A DNA stretch of 64,000 nucleotides. It comes from WHSW01 sp963842795. Its GTDB lineage: Bacteria; Actinomycetota; Thermoleophilia; Solirubrobacterales; 70-9. This document shows, piece by piece, positions 1 through 8,018 of the stretch (position 1 is the stretch's first letter; each line of letters opens with the position of its first letter). The stretch lies in assembly GCA_963842795.1 (NCBI GenBank), contig CAWJHV010000018.1, positions 124,001 to 188,000 on the forward strand. The letters run 5' to 3'. The notes beneath the pieces were generated by a model, which was not told where the DNA came from, did no database searches, and saw only the letters and a program-made list of their open reading frames with translations. Position numbers and translations under genes: made by a program.

Positions 1-76
1 CCGACGCGGCAGCCGCCGGAACGACCGCCACGGCGCAGACGAGGATCAGGGCCCGACGCACGCGCTTTCCCGACAT
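1..76 (-). CDS. Start of a secreted or membrane-anchored protein (partial)
   Basis: Only the first 25 codons are inside the window; the rest lies beyond the left edge. An ATG at 76 opens MSGKRVRRALILVCAVAV followed by an alanine-rich stretch. This has the shape of a signal peptide: a basic n-region (KRVRR), a hydrophobic core, then small residues suitable for signal peptidase. A purine-rich GGAGGAAG stands directly upstream and can serve as the ribosome binding site. The function cannot be deduced. Confidence 0.5.
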   Translation of the reverse strand, partial: MSGKRVRRALILVCAVAVVPAAAAS

Positions 77-185
77 CTTCCTCCGTACGCGCTCGCGTGA
101 CCGCGGGCGCCGAGACGTGTGGGGCAATCCTCCAGCACCGCTGGTGCGGGCGCATCCGTAGTTTCCCGCGCACCCCGGGGGCCCG

Positions 186-635
186 CTAGGGCTCGCGCTT
201 GGGCTCGATCGGCACCCGGCGGGTCACCTGGCCGGCGAGCGGCAGCTCGACCCGCAGGATCCCGTCCTCGTAGCTCGCCCGGGCGCGCTCGGCCACGACG
301 TCGGCCCCGAGCTCGACCACGCGCCTGAACGGGCCCGCCTCGATCTCGAGCTGCTGGTAGACGCGGCCCTCGGTCTCGGCGACCGGTCGCTCGCCGGTGA
401 TCACCAGCTCCCGCCCGGCGACCTCGAGCGCGACCGTGTCGATGTCGACCCCGGCGAGCTCGGCCTTGACCACGGCCCGCGGAGGATCGCCGCCGTAGTA
501 GACGTCGACCCGCGGCGAGAACCCTGTCTGAGCCCTGGTGGCACGCCCCCATTGCTCGGCGAACGGGTCGCCGAGGAGCTCGTCCATCTCGCGCCACATG
601 CGCTCGAAGTTGACCCGCAGGTCGCGTTCCGACAT
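186..635 (-). CDS. Hsp20/alpha-crystallin small heat shock protein
   Basis: This is a 149-residue small heat shock protein, an ATP-independent holdase that binds unfolding proteins in the cytoplasm. The N-terminal 40 residues (RVNFERMWREMDELL) are typical of actinobacterial Hsp20. The alpha-crystallin domain runs from about residue 41 to 140, with the usual DVYYGGDPPRAVVKAELAGV opening and a YEDGILRVELPLA strand. A V-P-I tripeptide near the C-terminus matches the IXI oligomerisation motif. Two starts are possible: GTG at 641 and ATG at 635. I chose 635 because a TAGATT hexamer at 648-643 lies 7 nt upstream, as expected for a leaderless transcript. The gene stands alone. Confidence 0.93.
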   Translation of the reverse strand: MSERDLRVNFERMWREMDELLGDPFAEQWGRATRAQTGFSPRVDVYYGGDPPRAVVKAELAGVDIDTVALEVAGRELVITGERPVAETEGRVYQQLEIEAGPFRRVVELGADVVAERARASYEDGILRVELPLAGQVTRRVPIEPKREP

Positions 636-642
636 CCGCACA

Positions 643-648
643 AATCTA
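643..648 (-). promoter_or_regulatory. Probable -10 element (leaderless) of hsp20
   Basis: TAGATT on the minus strand sits 7 nt before the ATG at 635. Transcription would begin at or next to the start codon. This placement recurs at several genes in the window and favours the ATG over the GTG at 641. Confidence 0.45.
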
Positions 649-698
649 GAGGCTCGCCGCCCGGGCGTCGAAGGCCGGGCCGGGGCTTCGGATCGATC

Positions 699-2441
699 TC
701 AGCCGGTCGCGCGCGCGGGGATCCCGATCTGGCGCATGAACTCCCGGATCTGGGTGGGGTCGGCGACCCCGGGCTGGACCGCGAGCGAGTAGCCCTCGAG
801 GCTGAGCCCGTCCGGCGGCTGCGGCTCGGCGTAGAGGAAGCCCTGGGCGTAGCGGCAGCCGAGCTCGTGCAGCTCCCGGTGCTGACGCTCGGACTCGACC
901 CCCTCGGCGATCACGGTCAGATCGAGCTCCTCGGCCAGCGAGAGCACCGCGGCGACGATCGCCCGGTCGTCGGGTCGATCCGGGAGCCCTTCGACGAAGA
1001 CCCGATCGACCTTGATCAGATCGATCGGCAGCATTCGCAGCAGGTTGAAGCTCGACGAACCGCCGCCGAAGTCGTCGATCGCCAGCCGCACGCCGAGTCG
1101 CTTCAGCGCCCGCAGGACCGGCAGCATCGGCTTCGCGTCCTCGAGCAGAGAGGTCTCGCTCAGCTCGAGGCAGAGCAGCGACGGCGGCAGCCGGGTGGCG
1201 GCGAGCGCGTCGCGGACGATCTCGACCATGTCCTCGCGGACGACCTGCAGCGGCGAGACGTTGACCGAGACATAGACGTTGTGGCCCTCCCGCCGCCAGG
1301 CCTTGGCCTGCTGGCAGGCCTCGCGCAGGACCCAGGCACCGAGCGGGGCGATCAGCCCGTACTCCTCGGCGATCGCGATGAACTCGCCCGGGGCGACCAG
1401 GCCCCGAGTGGGGTGCTGCCAGCGCACCAGCGCCTCGCAACCGACGGGCGAGCCGTCGGCGAGCGAGGTGATCGGTTGGTAGTGGACCCGCAGCTGCTCG
1501 GTCTCGACCGCCTCCCGCAGCTCTCCCTCGACCTCCAGCCTCGCCGCCAGCTCGGCCCTCATCTCCTCGTCGAACACCTCGATCTCTCCAGGGCCGATGC
1601 CCTTCGCGCGGTACATCGCGAGGTCGGCCTCGACCAGCAGCGTCTCGGCGGTCTCCTCGTCGCGGGTTCCGAACGGGGCGATGCCGAGACTCGCGCTGAT
1701 CACGTGCTCGCGGCCCGCGATGGCCACCGTGACCCCGGCCTGGATCGCGTCGCCGAGCTCCGCGGCGACCCGCTCGGCCTCGCCCGGCGCGCACGACGGC
1801 AGCACCACCGCGAACTCGTCGCCGCCGAGGCGTGCGAGCGTGTCGGTGGCCCGCAGGCGGGTGCGAAGCGAGTCGGCGACCCGGATCAGCAGCATGTCGC
1901 CGGCCACGTGGCCGAGGCTGTCGTTGACCTCCTTGAACCGGTCGAGGTCGAGGATCACAAGGGCGCCGGCGGAGTCGCTGCGCCGCGCGACGGCGACCTC
2001 GCGCGAGAGCTCATCCGCAAACCGCCTGCGATTGAAGAGCCCGGTGAGCGAGTCCTGGTTGGCGAGGTGCCAGAGCCGCTCCTCGTACCCCGTCCTGCCG
2101 GTGACGTCCTGGGTCGTGCCGACGAGCCGCGCCCCGCGCTCGTCGACGCCGGTGAGGAAGCCGCCGCGGACGATCACCGTCCGCACGGCGCCGTCGGGCC
2201 GGACGATCCGGTGCTGGACCGTGAACGGGGAGTGCGACTCGAACGCGTCGGCGACGATGCGCTCGTACTCGCCGAGGTCCTCGGGATGGATCAGCCCACG
2301 GATCCGCTCCGGGGTGAGCTCGAAGGTCTCCCTGGAGATCCCGTGGATGCGGAAGAGGCCGTCACTCCAGTTGACGGTTCGCGCCGGGAGCTCGAACTCC
2401 CAGGACCCGTGGCTTGAGAGCGGCTCGGAGAAACCGTCCAT
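699..2441 (-). CDS. PAS-GGDEF-EAL cyclic-di-GMP signalling protein
   Basis: This 580-residue protein probably makes and/or degrades the second messenger c-di-GMP. A PAS/PAC sensor spans about 10-120. The GGDEF domain follows (about 125-290) with an intact GGDEF signature at 206-210 and an RATD product-inhibition site (RxxD) at 197-200. The EAL domain (about 310-560) keeps EAL at 336-338, DDFG at 456-459 and the EGVE motif, so both activities are plausible. The loop after DDFG reads GGGSSS rather than the usual GTGYSS. No membrane segment is visible, so the protein is probably cytoplasmic, with its PAS domain sensing an internal or diffusible cue. Which activity dominates cannot be judged from sequence. 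Confidence 0.92.
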   Translation of the reverse strand: MDGFSEPLSSHGSWEFELPARTVNWSDGLFRIHGISRETFELTPERIRGLIHPEDLGEYERIVADAFESHSPFTVQHRIVRPDGAVRTVIVRGGFLTGVDERGARLVGTTQDVTGRTGYEERLWHLANQDSLTGLFNRRRFADELSREVAVARRSDSAGALVILDLDRFKEVNDSLGHVAGDMLLIRVADSLRTRLRATDTLARLGGDEFAVVLPSCAPGEAERVAAELGDAIQAGVTVAIAGREHVISASLGIAPFGTRDEETAETLLVEADLAMYRAKGIGPGEIEVFDEEMRAELAARLEVEGELREAVETEQLRVHYQPITSLADGSPVGCEALVRWQHPTRGLVAPGEFIAIAEEYGLIAPLGAWVLREACQQAKAWRREGHNVYVSVNVSPLQVVREDMVEIVRDALAATRLPPSLLCLELSETSLLEDAKPMLPVLRALKRLGVRLAIDDFGGGSSSFNLLRMLPIDLIKVDRVFVEGLPDRPDDRAIVAAVLSLAEELDLTVIAEGVESERQHRELHELGCRYAQGFLYAEPQPPDGLSLEGYSLAVQPGVADPTQIREFMRQIGIPARATG

Positions 2442-2546
2442 TCGAGGTTCCCCATCGACCGTTCGCGAAGCCGCTCTTAGGCATCCGGGACTCGTATATT
2501 CGTCCAGGTGGCTCGGTGGCCGCTCAAGTTCCGGCCGGATCCGGAC

Positions 2547-3335
2547 TCAGAGCTCGAAGACGTCGCCGCCGCGGGCGAGCTCGACCGGCGCCCCGAACGC
2601 GCGCGATCCCTCGGCGCGCGCCCACTCGGAGTCGAGCTCGTCGGAGATGTGCGTGAGCACGACCCGCTTGGCGCCGGCGCGCCGGGCGTGGTCGCCGGCC
2701 TCCTCGGGCGTCAGGTGGCCGCGGATCCCGGTGCGCTCCGGCCTCGGCAGGGTCGCCTCGACGAACAGCAGGTCGGTGTCGCGGGCCACGTCGACGAGCT
2801 CCTCGCAGGGACGGCAGTCCGCGCCGAAGGTGAACCGCCCCGCGCTCGAGACGAAGCTGACCGCGTGCGTGAGGATGAAGTGCGGGACCTCGGCGAAGGT
2901 CGCTGTCAGCGGGCCGATGACGACCTCCGAGTCGCGGTCGTAGTCCTCGATCGCAAACGCCTGCTCGACCAGTTCCTCGTCGCCCCAGGAGCCGACCACG
3001 GTCCGGAACGTCTGCCGCGCGCCCGGGGGGACGATCAGTCGTGGGCGCGCCGGGTCGTCGGTGCCCGGGTGGCCGGCGACCGGCACCGGCTGCTGGCGCG
3101 GGGTCAGCAGGAGCGCGTAGGCGTACGGGATCAGGTCGATGAAGTGGTCGGCGTGGACATGCGAGATCACGACCGCGTCGACGTCGGTGTAGTCGACCAG
3201 CTCGCGCAGCTTCCCGAACACGCCGCCGCCGCAGTCGAGTAGGACCGTGGTCCCGCCCTCCTGCACCAGGTACCCGCTGCACGCCCCGCCGGCGTCCTGC
3301 CACGCCGGCGACTTGCCGAGCACCGTGATCCTCAT
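2547..3335 (-). CDS. MBL-fold metal-dependent hydrolase (RNase Z-like family)
   Basis: This 262-residue metallo-beta-lactamase-fold hydrolase carries the zinc motif SHVHADH at about residues 62-68. Further candidate metal ligands are the aspartate in FGADCRPC, the HLTPEEAG histidine, and the late VVLTHIS histidine. The compact single-domain layout, starting with MRITVLGKSPAW, matches the family of stand-alone MBL proteins related to RNase Z and cAMP phosphodiesterase (YhfI-like). It has no signal peptide. The ATG at 3335 was chosen because the family begins there; the reading frame continues upstream but is not conserved-looking. The substrate is unknown. Confidence 0.85.
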   Translation of the reverse strand: MRITVLGKSPAWQDAGGACSGYLVQEGGTTVLLDCGGGVFGKLRELVDYTDVDAVVISHVHADHFIDLIPYAYALLLTPRQQPVPVAGHPGTDDPARPRLIVPPGARQTFRTVVGSWGDEELVEQAFAIEDYDRDSEVVIGPLTATFAEVPHFILTHAVSFVSSAGRFTFGADCRPCEELVDVARDTDLLFVEATLPRPERTGIRGHLTPEEAGDHARRAGAKRVVLTHISDELDSEWARAEGSRAFGAPVELARGGDVFEL

Positions 3336-3420
3336 CGTGGCGAGGACTCTAGATGAGCGATTCCGCGCCACCGGGCGGCTGCGGGCGCCGCGACCGCCCG
3401 CTTGCGGGTCACCCCGGTTC

Positions 3421-3475
3421 CCGCAAACGCCGGAAACCCTGAGAACGGCCGCGGGCGAATTCGCGGCGTTTGCGG
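3421..3475. repeat. 12-bp perfect inverted repeat in the 3336-3534 intergenic region
   Basis: CCGCAAACGCCG at 3421-3432 is the exact reverse complement of CGGCGTTTGCGG at 3464-3475, with a 31-nt loop that itself contains GCGAATTCGC. It lies between the divergent MBL hydrolase and the small cysteine-rich protein. It could form a hairpin or be an operator pair; no T-tract follows. The rest of this 199-nt gap shows nothing else I can name. Confidence 0.5.
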
Positions 3476-3534
3476 AATCGCGGTCCTCGCCGCCCGACCG
3501 CGATTGAGATGATCGCGCCGAGAGGAACGGATCG

Positions 3535-3783
3535 ATGAGAGGGGCAGTCGTGATCGAGGTCGAGCAGGTGACGGAGATCGCCGAGGCGCTCGGGCTGAGG
3601 CGAAAGGGAGCAGCGCAGCGGAGGAGCAAGCGCCGCAACGGGCGCAGCTGCGAGGAGTGCTTCTTTCACCGGCGGATGCTGTGCGCGCTCGACCTCGACG
3701 AGCCGTGCTCGACCTTCCGCCCGGACACGCCCCAGGGGCTGGTCCCGCCGCGCCAGCCGGCGCTGCTCGTTCGCGAGACATGA
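3535..3783 (+). CDS. Small cysteine-rich protein, probable zinc-binding
   Basis: This 82-residue protein of unknown function carries four cysteines at 39, 42, 50 and 58 (C-x2-C-x7-C-x7-C) after a basic linker (RRSKRRNGRS). The spacing is compatible with one structural zinc site, though two spacings are loose for a classical ribbon. The N-terminal 20 residues resemble a short helix. A purine-rich AGAGGAA precedes the ATG at 3535 at normal distance. A GTG seven codons in could be an alternative start. The conserved-looking second half argues that this is a real gene. No function is assigned. Confidence 0.55.
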   Translation: MRGAVVIEVEQVTEIAEALGLRRKGAAQRRSKRRNGRSCEECFFHRRMLCALDLDEPCSTFRPDTPQGLVPPRQPALLVRET

Positions 3784-3816
3784 GCACCCGCCGCCGGCCT
3801 TCTAGAATCCGCGGTG

Positions 3817-4443
3817 ATGCAGAGTGACCGCACCGCCCGTCTGAGCGCCTCGCCGCCGCTGTTCGCGAGCCGGTTCCTCGACTTCTTCTCGCGCATCCAC
3901 CCGGTGGTCCCGGCGCTGATCTACATCCCGGTGATCGTCGGGCTGGTCGTGCTCGGCGCCCGCGACGGCCAGGCGGCGCTCGAGATCGTGGGCCTGACGG
4001 GCGCCGGCCTGCTGATCTGGACCCTGTCGGAGTACTGGCTGCACCGCAAGGTCTTCCACTGGGATCCCGACCACCCGATCGGCCACCGGCTCCACTTCAT
4101 CATCCACGGCGTTCACCATGATCACCCGAACGACAAGATGCGACTGGTTATGCCTCCCGGCGCCAGCATCCCGCTCGCGGCCCTGTTCTTCGGCGTCTTC
4201 TGGCTCATCTTCGGCCTCCCGACCGCCTATCCGCTGTTCGCCGGCTTTCTGATCGGTTACCTGATCTACGACTACATGCACTACTACCTGCACCACTTCG
4301 TGCCCAGGTCGGATCTCGGTAAGCGCCTGCGCGAGCAGCACATGCGGCATCACTTCCAGGACCACCGTTACGGCTACGGCGTCTCGTCCCCGCTTTGGGA
4401 CGTGGTGTTCCGCACCCTGCCGCGGACGCGCCGCGGTTCCTGA
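3817..4443 (+). CDS. Fatty acid hydroxylase / sterol desaturase family membrane protein
   Basis: This 208-residue integral membrane di-iron oxygenase belongs to the fatty-acid-hydroxylase superfamily. Four hydrophobic segments are visible. The histidine clusters that bind the di-iron centre are present in order: HRKVFH, HGVHHDH, HYYLHH and HMRHH. Length and layout match bacterial fatty acid 2-hydroxylase-like proteins, which hydroxylate or desaturate membrane lipid chains; the exact substrate is unknown. The ATG at 3817 is preferred over the GTG at 3814 because TAGAAT at 3803-3808 would place the transcript start near 3815. The gene is monocistronic as far as can be seen. Confidence 0.87.
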   Translation: MQSDRTARLSASPPLFASRFLDFFSRIHPVVPALIYIPVIVGLVVLGARDGQAALEIVGLTGAGLLIWTLSEYWLHRKVFHWDPDHPIGHRLHFIIHGVHHDHPNDKMRLVMPPGASIPLAALFFGVFWLIFGLPTAYPLFAGFLIGYLIYDYMHYYLHHFVPRSDLGKRLREQHMRHHFQDHRYGYGVSSPLWDVVFRTLPRTRRGS

Positions 4444-4615
4444 TCGACGGCCGCACCGGCGCCCCTCACCCGTCCTTCATTCGCAAATTGCAGGGGGATC
4501 GGTGCCCGCCCTGGACGTCTCTCGTAGTCGAGGGCACGAATCGTTACCCTAGTTTCACATTTACGACAAGACCACTGTGTAACGCGGTGGGAGTTTGGAA
4601 AGGGGTTTGTAAGAA

Positions 4616-4981
4616 ATGTCACCGACGGATACCACCGTTGACGAAGCCGCACTCCTGATCCGCGAGCGGATCAAGGAGCTCGACTCCGAACGCGCCCAGC
4701 TCGCGCGCGCGCTCGAGAGCCTGACCGGCGACCGCCACACCGCCCGCGGCCCGGGCCGCCCGCGCGGAACGAGCACCCGCCGGAGCTCCGGCCGCCGTCG
4801 GCGCCGCGGGACGCGCGCCGACCAGGCCGTGAACATGATCGGGGCCAACCCGGGCGTGTCCGCATCGGAGATCGCGAAGCGGATGAAGATCAAGCCGAAC
4901 TACCTCTACCGGGTCCTGGCCGAGCTCGAGAAGGAAGGCAAGGTCCGCAAGGAGGGGCGCGCCTACCACCCCGTCAGTTGA
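4616..4981 (+). CDS. DNA-binding protein: AT-hook-like linker plus winged helix
   Basis: This 121-residue basic protein has three parts. Residues 1-40 are a helical acidic/basic segment (LLIRERIKELDSERAQLARA), probably a coiled coil. Residues 43-63 form a basic linker with GPGRPRG, an AT-hook-like core, and RRSSGRRRRRG. Residues about 66-121 form a winged helix-turn-helix (ASEIAKRMKIKPNYLYRVLA). It resembles nucleoid-associated or histone-like wHTH proteins of actinobacteria. The 172-nt leader upstream is less GC-rich than its surroundings. It ends in a strong GGAAAGGGG about 9 nt before the ATG, which suggests high expression from a leadered mRNA. The target sequence is unknown. Confidence 0.75.
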   Translation: MSPTDTTVDEAALLIRERIKELDSERAQLARALESLTGDRHTARGPGRPRGTSTRRSSGRRRRRGTRADQAVNMIGANPGVSASEIAKRMKIKPNYLYRVLAELEKEGKVRKEGRAYHPVS

Positions 4982-5014
4982 CGTAGGCCCGGGCGTCCGC
5001 CGGGCCGCCCCCGC

Positions 5015-6001
5015 TCAGACCAGACCCATACCGGCGACCGATTCGCGCTCCGAGCGCAGCTCGGCGACCGAGGCGGCGATCCGCTCGCGCGAGAAGTCGG
5101 TCACCTCGAGGCCCTCGACGATCGAGTACTCGCCGCCGGTGCACTGGCACGGCTGCCCGCAGATGATCCCCGCCTCGATCCCGTAACGCCCGTCGCTCGG
5201 CACCGCCATCGAGACCCACTCGCCGGCGGGGGTGCCGAGGACCCAGTCGCGCACGTGATCGATGGCCGCGTTGGCCGCCGAGGCGGCGCTGGAGGCGCCG
5301 CGCGCCTCGATGATCGCGGCGCCCCGCTTGCCGACCCGGGGGATGAACTCGTCGGAGATCCATGCCTCGTCGTCGACCGCCCGCCACGCGTTCTCTCCGC
5401 GGACCTTGGCGTTGACGAGGTCGGGGTACTGGGTCGGCGAGTGGTTGCCCCAGACGGTCATGTTGCTGACGTCGGAGACACCGGCGCCGAGCTTGTTCGC
5501 GAGCTGGGCGACGGCGCGGTTGTGGTCGAGGCGCATCATCGCCGTGAACCGGTCGGCGGGGACGTCGGGGGCGTTGGCCTGCGCGATCAGGGCGTTGGTG
5601 TTGGCGGGGTTGCCGACCACGAGGACCCGGACGTCGTCGGCGGCGCCGGCGTTGATCGCCTCGCCCTGGGGCTTGAAGATGCCGCCGTTGGCCTCGAGCA
5701 GGTCGGCCCGCTCCATGCCCTTGGTACGCGGGCGGGCGCCGACCAGGAGGCCGATGTTGCAGCCGTCGAAGGCGAGCTTCGGGTCATCGGTGATCTCGAT
5801 CGCGCGCAGCAGCGGGAAGGCGCAATCGTCGAGCTCCATCGCCGTGCCCTCGGCGGCGGCGAGCGCGTCGGGGATCTCGAGCAGGCGCAGCTCGACCGGG
5901 GTCTCGTCGCCGAGCATCGCGCCGCTCGCGATCCGGAACAGCAGCGCGTAGCCGATCTGCCCGGCGGCGCCGGTTACGGTGACCTTGACGGGGGTGCTCA
6001 C
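5015..6001 (-). CDS. mdh: Malate dehydrogenase
   Basis: This 328-residue NAD-dependent malate dehydrogenase interconverts malate and oxaloacetate in the citric acid cycle. The dinucleotide-binding loop GAAGQIG lies at residues 11-17. The substrate-binding region RLDHNRA and the catalytic-site segment WGNHSPTQYPD (proton-relay histidine) are intact. The protein matches the usual 325-330 residue length of the cytosolic-type enzyme common in actinobacteria. The start is GTG at 6001, with AGGAG about 10 nt upstream. It is divergent from the lipoprotein gene at 6067, and other TCA genes (icd, sdh) lie nearby. Confidence 0.97.
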   Translation of the reverse strand: MSTPVKVTVTGAAGQIGYALLFRIASGAMLGDETPVELRLLEIPDALAAAEGTAMELDDCAFPLLRAIEITDDPKLAFDGCNIGLLVGARPRTKGMERADLLEANGGIFKPQGEAINAGAADDVRVLVVGNPANTNALIAQANAPDVPADRFTAMMRLDHNRAVAQLANKLGAGVSDVSNMTVWGNHSPTQYPDLVNAKVRGENAWRAVDDEAWISDEFIPRVGKRGAAIIEARGASSAASAANAAIDHVRDWVLGTPAGEWVSMAVPSDGRYGIEAGIICGQPCQCTGGEYSIVEGLEVTDFSRERIAASVAELRSERESVAGMGLV

Positions 6002-6066
6002 AGATTCATCGCTCCTGAGTCGCTAGAGGTGTCCGTGCCCCAAGCTAGTCGATCGCGACCAATAGG

Positions 6067-7044
6067 TTGTCGGTCGTGATCCAACGCCCGCTCACGCTTA
6101 GCCCGGGTGCGAAGGCGCGGTTCGCGACCCTCGCGATCGCCGGCGCGGTCGCGCTCGCGGGATGCGGTGGCGACGACGACTCGGACGAGGCGCCCGTCGA
6201 CGGCCCCTCCGGCGGCGACCCGACCGCCGGGCTCACCGACTACCTGAGCTCCGACTCCTTCGTGGTCCAGGTCGCGGACCTCGCCGCGTTTCGCGAGCAG
6301 CTAGGGCTGCCCGAGGACGCCGACGCCCTCCCTGACACGCCCGCCGACGTCGACGAGGACCCCGATGACCCGGGGAGGCGGCTGCTGACCGCGTCGACGA
6401 TCACGATGCCAGAGCTCTCGTTCGCGATCCAGACCCTGGAGCGCGATCCGATCGCCGAGGCCTTCGACGGAACGGCGATCACCGGGGCGGCAACGTCCGG
6501 CGCCACGGAGGGGACCCTGAGCGCGATCCGCACCGGCCAGCCGTTCGACGAGCTCGCCGACGCGCTCGAGGACAAGGGATACGAGCGCGACGGCGACACC
6601 CTCTCCAATCCCGACGCGCGGATCGTGGAGGTCACGGACGCCGGCGACGGGGTGTTCGTGATCGCGGGCGACGGTGCCTCGGCCGCCGACGCCGTCGCCG
6701 ACCCGTCCGGGGGCCCCGCGGAGGCCGTCGCCCTGCTCGAGCCGCGCGACGAGCCCCTCGGCCAGGCCGTGACCGGGCTCGCCGAGGGCTGCGTGCAGGC
6801 GTTCGGCGGCTGGGAGAACGCTCCGGGCACCGCGGGCACGATCCGGCTCACCCTGAACCAGGAAGCCGACGCGGACCGCGTCGATGTCGCGCTGATCGAG
6901 GAGAACGCGTCGCTGGCCACGTCCGAGCCGGTTGTCGACGGCGACTCGGTCGAGATCCCGTTCGAGAACCCGGGCGAGAACTCGGGAAGCCCGATCCGGG
7001 ACCTGCTGATCAGCTTCCCGTCGGAGATCTACGACTGCGGCTGA
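6067..7044 (+). CDS. Lipoprotein, first of a tandem paralogous pair
   Basis: This 325-residue putative lipoprotein has a lipobox LAGC with the lipidated cysteine at residue 33, then an acidic linker (GGDDDSDE). It should be anchored on the outer face of the membrane. The mature part has no family I recognise. It shares clear blocks with the next gene: PFDE...AL...GYERDG, DAGDG, ASAADAVADP.GGP and a C-terminal YDCG. The start is a TTG at 6067; a GTG three codons later is equally possible. A conserved late cysteine pair (EGCVQAFGGW and YDCG) could form a disulfide. Function unknown. Confidence 0.75.
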   Translation: MSVVIQRPLTLSPGAKARFATLAIAGAVALAGCGGDDDSDEAPVDGPSGGDPTAGLTDYLSSDSFVVQVADLAAFREQLGLPEDADALPDTPADVDEDPDDPGRRLLTASTITMPELSFAIQTLERDPIAEAFDGTAITGAATSGATEGTLSAIRTGQPFDELADALEDKGYERDGDTLSNPDARIVEVTDAGDGVFVIAGDGASAADAVADPSGGPAEAVALLEPRDEPLGQAVTGLAEGCVQAFGGWENAPGTAGTIRLTLNQEADADRVDVALIEENASLATSEPVVDGDSVEIPFENPGENSGSPIRDLLISFPSEIYDCG

Positions 7045-7053
7045 GCCCGCGGC

Positions 7054-7059
7054 TACGTT
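7054..7059 (+). promoter_or_regulatory. Possible -10 element of the second lipoprotein gene
   Basis: TACGTT is followed after 7 nt by the ATG at 7067. This is the leaderless arrangement seen at several genes here. Confidence 0.35.
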
Positions 7060-7066
7060 CGGCCCG

Positions 7067-7972
7067 ATGCGGATCGTCTTCCTGAGCCTGCTGGCCGGCG
7101 CGGCACTCGTCGGCTGCGGCGGCGATGACGCCGACGACCCGATCGGCCCGCTCGCCGCCTATCTGCCCGCGGACACGCCCGGCGGTGTCCTGTTCGCGGA
7201 CCTGGCGGCGGCGCGCGAGCAACTCGGGCTCCCGGCCGACGCCGACGCGCTGGCGTTCGAGCTCTACGGGTCCCCCGCGTACGACCCGGGAGCGCCCGAG
7301 ACGCAGCTGCTCGAGCTCGGCGGGTTCGCGACTTCGATCCTCGGGTTGTCGGCCCGGGACCTCAAGCCGCAACCGGTGACCGAGGCCTTCGACGGCGGCG
7401 CTGTCACGGCGGCCGCAGCAGCGGGAACGCGGGCCGGCCCGGTGACCGCGATCCGGACGAGCCAGCCGTTCGACGAGATCGCGACGGCGCTCGAGGCCGT
7501 CGGGTACGAGCGAGACGGCGCCGTGCTCTCCAAGCCGGGCGCCGAGGTCAACGAGGTGGTCGACGCCGGCGACGGCGTCCTGGTGATCTCCGGAAGGGAC
7601 GCCTCGGCCGCCGACGCCGTCGCCGACCCGCCCGGCGGACCGGGCGCGGCGCTCGCCCTGCTGGAGCCGGCCGACGAACCGGTCCGCCTGGCCGCCTCGG
7701 GGTTTGAGAACGACTGCGTGAGCGGATACGGAGGCTGGTCGAACGCGGCCGGGACCTCCGGCGTGCTCCGCGTGGGCGTCGACGGCGAGCCCGACCTCGA
7801 CCGGGTCCAGCTCGACGGATTCGACTGGATCGATGGCGAGCTCGGCGAGCCGAGCGTCGTCGACGACGGGATCAACGTCCCGTTCACCGACGCGGAGGGC
7901 GACAACGGAACGGTGCCGCTGCGCGACTTCGAGGCGGGCAGCCTCGGGACCGGCCTCTACGACTGCGGCTGA
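7067..7972 (+). CDS. Lipoprotein, second of a tandem paralogous pair
   Basis: This 301-residue paralogue of the preceding gene starts with a short signal peptide and lipobox LVGC (cysteine 17). The shared blocks PFDEIATALE, GYERDG, DAGDG, ASAADAVADPPGGP and the C-terminal YDCG show the pair arose by tandem duplication and then diverged strongly at the N-terminus. A TACGTT hexamer at 7054-7059, inside the 22-nt gap, lies 7 nt before the ATG. The second copy may therefore have its own leaderless promoter. Function unknown; it is probably surface-exposed. Confidence 0.75.
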   Translation: MRIVFLSLLAGAALVGCGGDDADDPIGPLAAYLPADTPGGVLFADLAAAREQLGLPADADALAFELYGSPAYDPGAPETQLLELGGFATSILGLSARDLKPQPVTEAFDGGAVTAAAAAGTRAGPVTAIRTSQPFDEIATALEAVGYERDGAVLSKPGAEVNEVVDAGDGVLVISGRDASAADAVADPPGGPGAALALLEPADEPVRLAASGFENDCVSGYGGWSNAAGTSGVLRVGVDGEPDLDRVQLDGFDWIDGELGEPSVVDDGINVPFTDAEGDNGTVPLRDFEAGSLGTGLYDCG

Positions 7973-8018
7973 GAAGCAAAGCGCCTCAACGGCGGCGCGG
8001 GTCGGCTACGCCTCCCCC

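Noticed and set aside
552..2417. Long open frames opposite real genes (here opposite hsp20 and the GGDEF-EAL gene; also opposite sdhA, aidB-like and soxA)
   Set aside because: They are by-products of high GC content, rich in Arg/Ala/Gly, with no recognisable domain, while the opposite strand encodes clear families.
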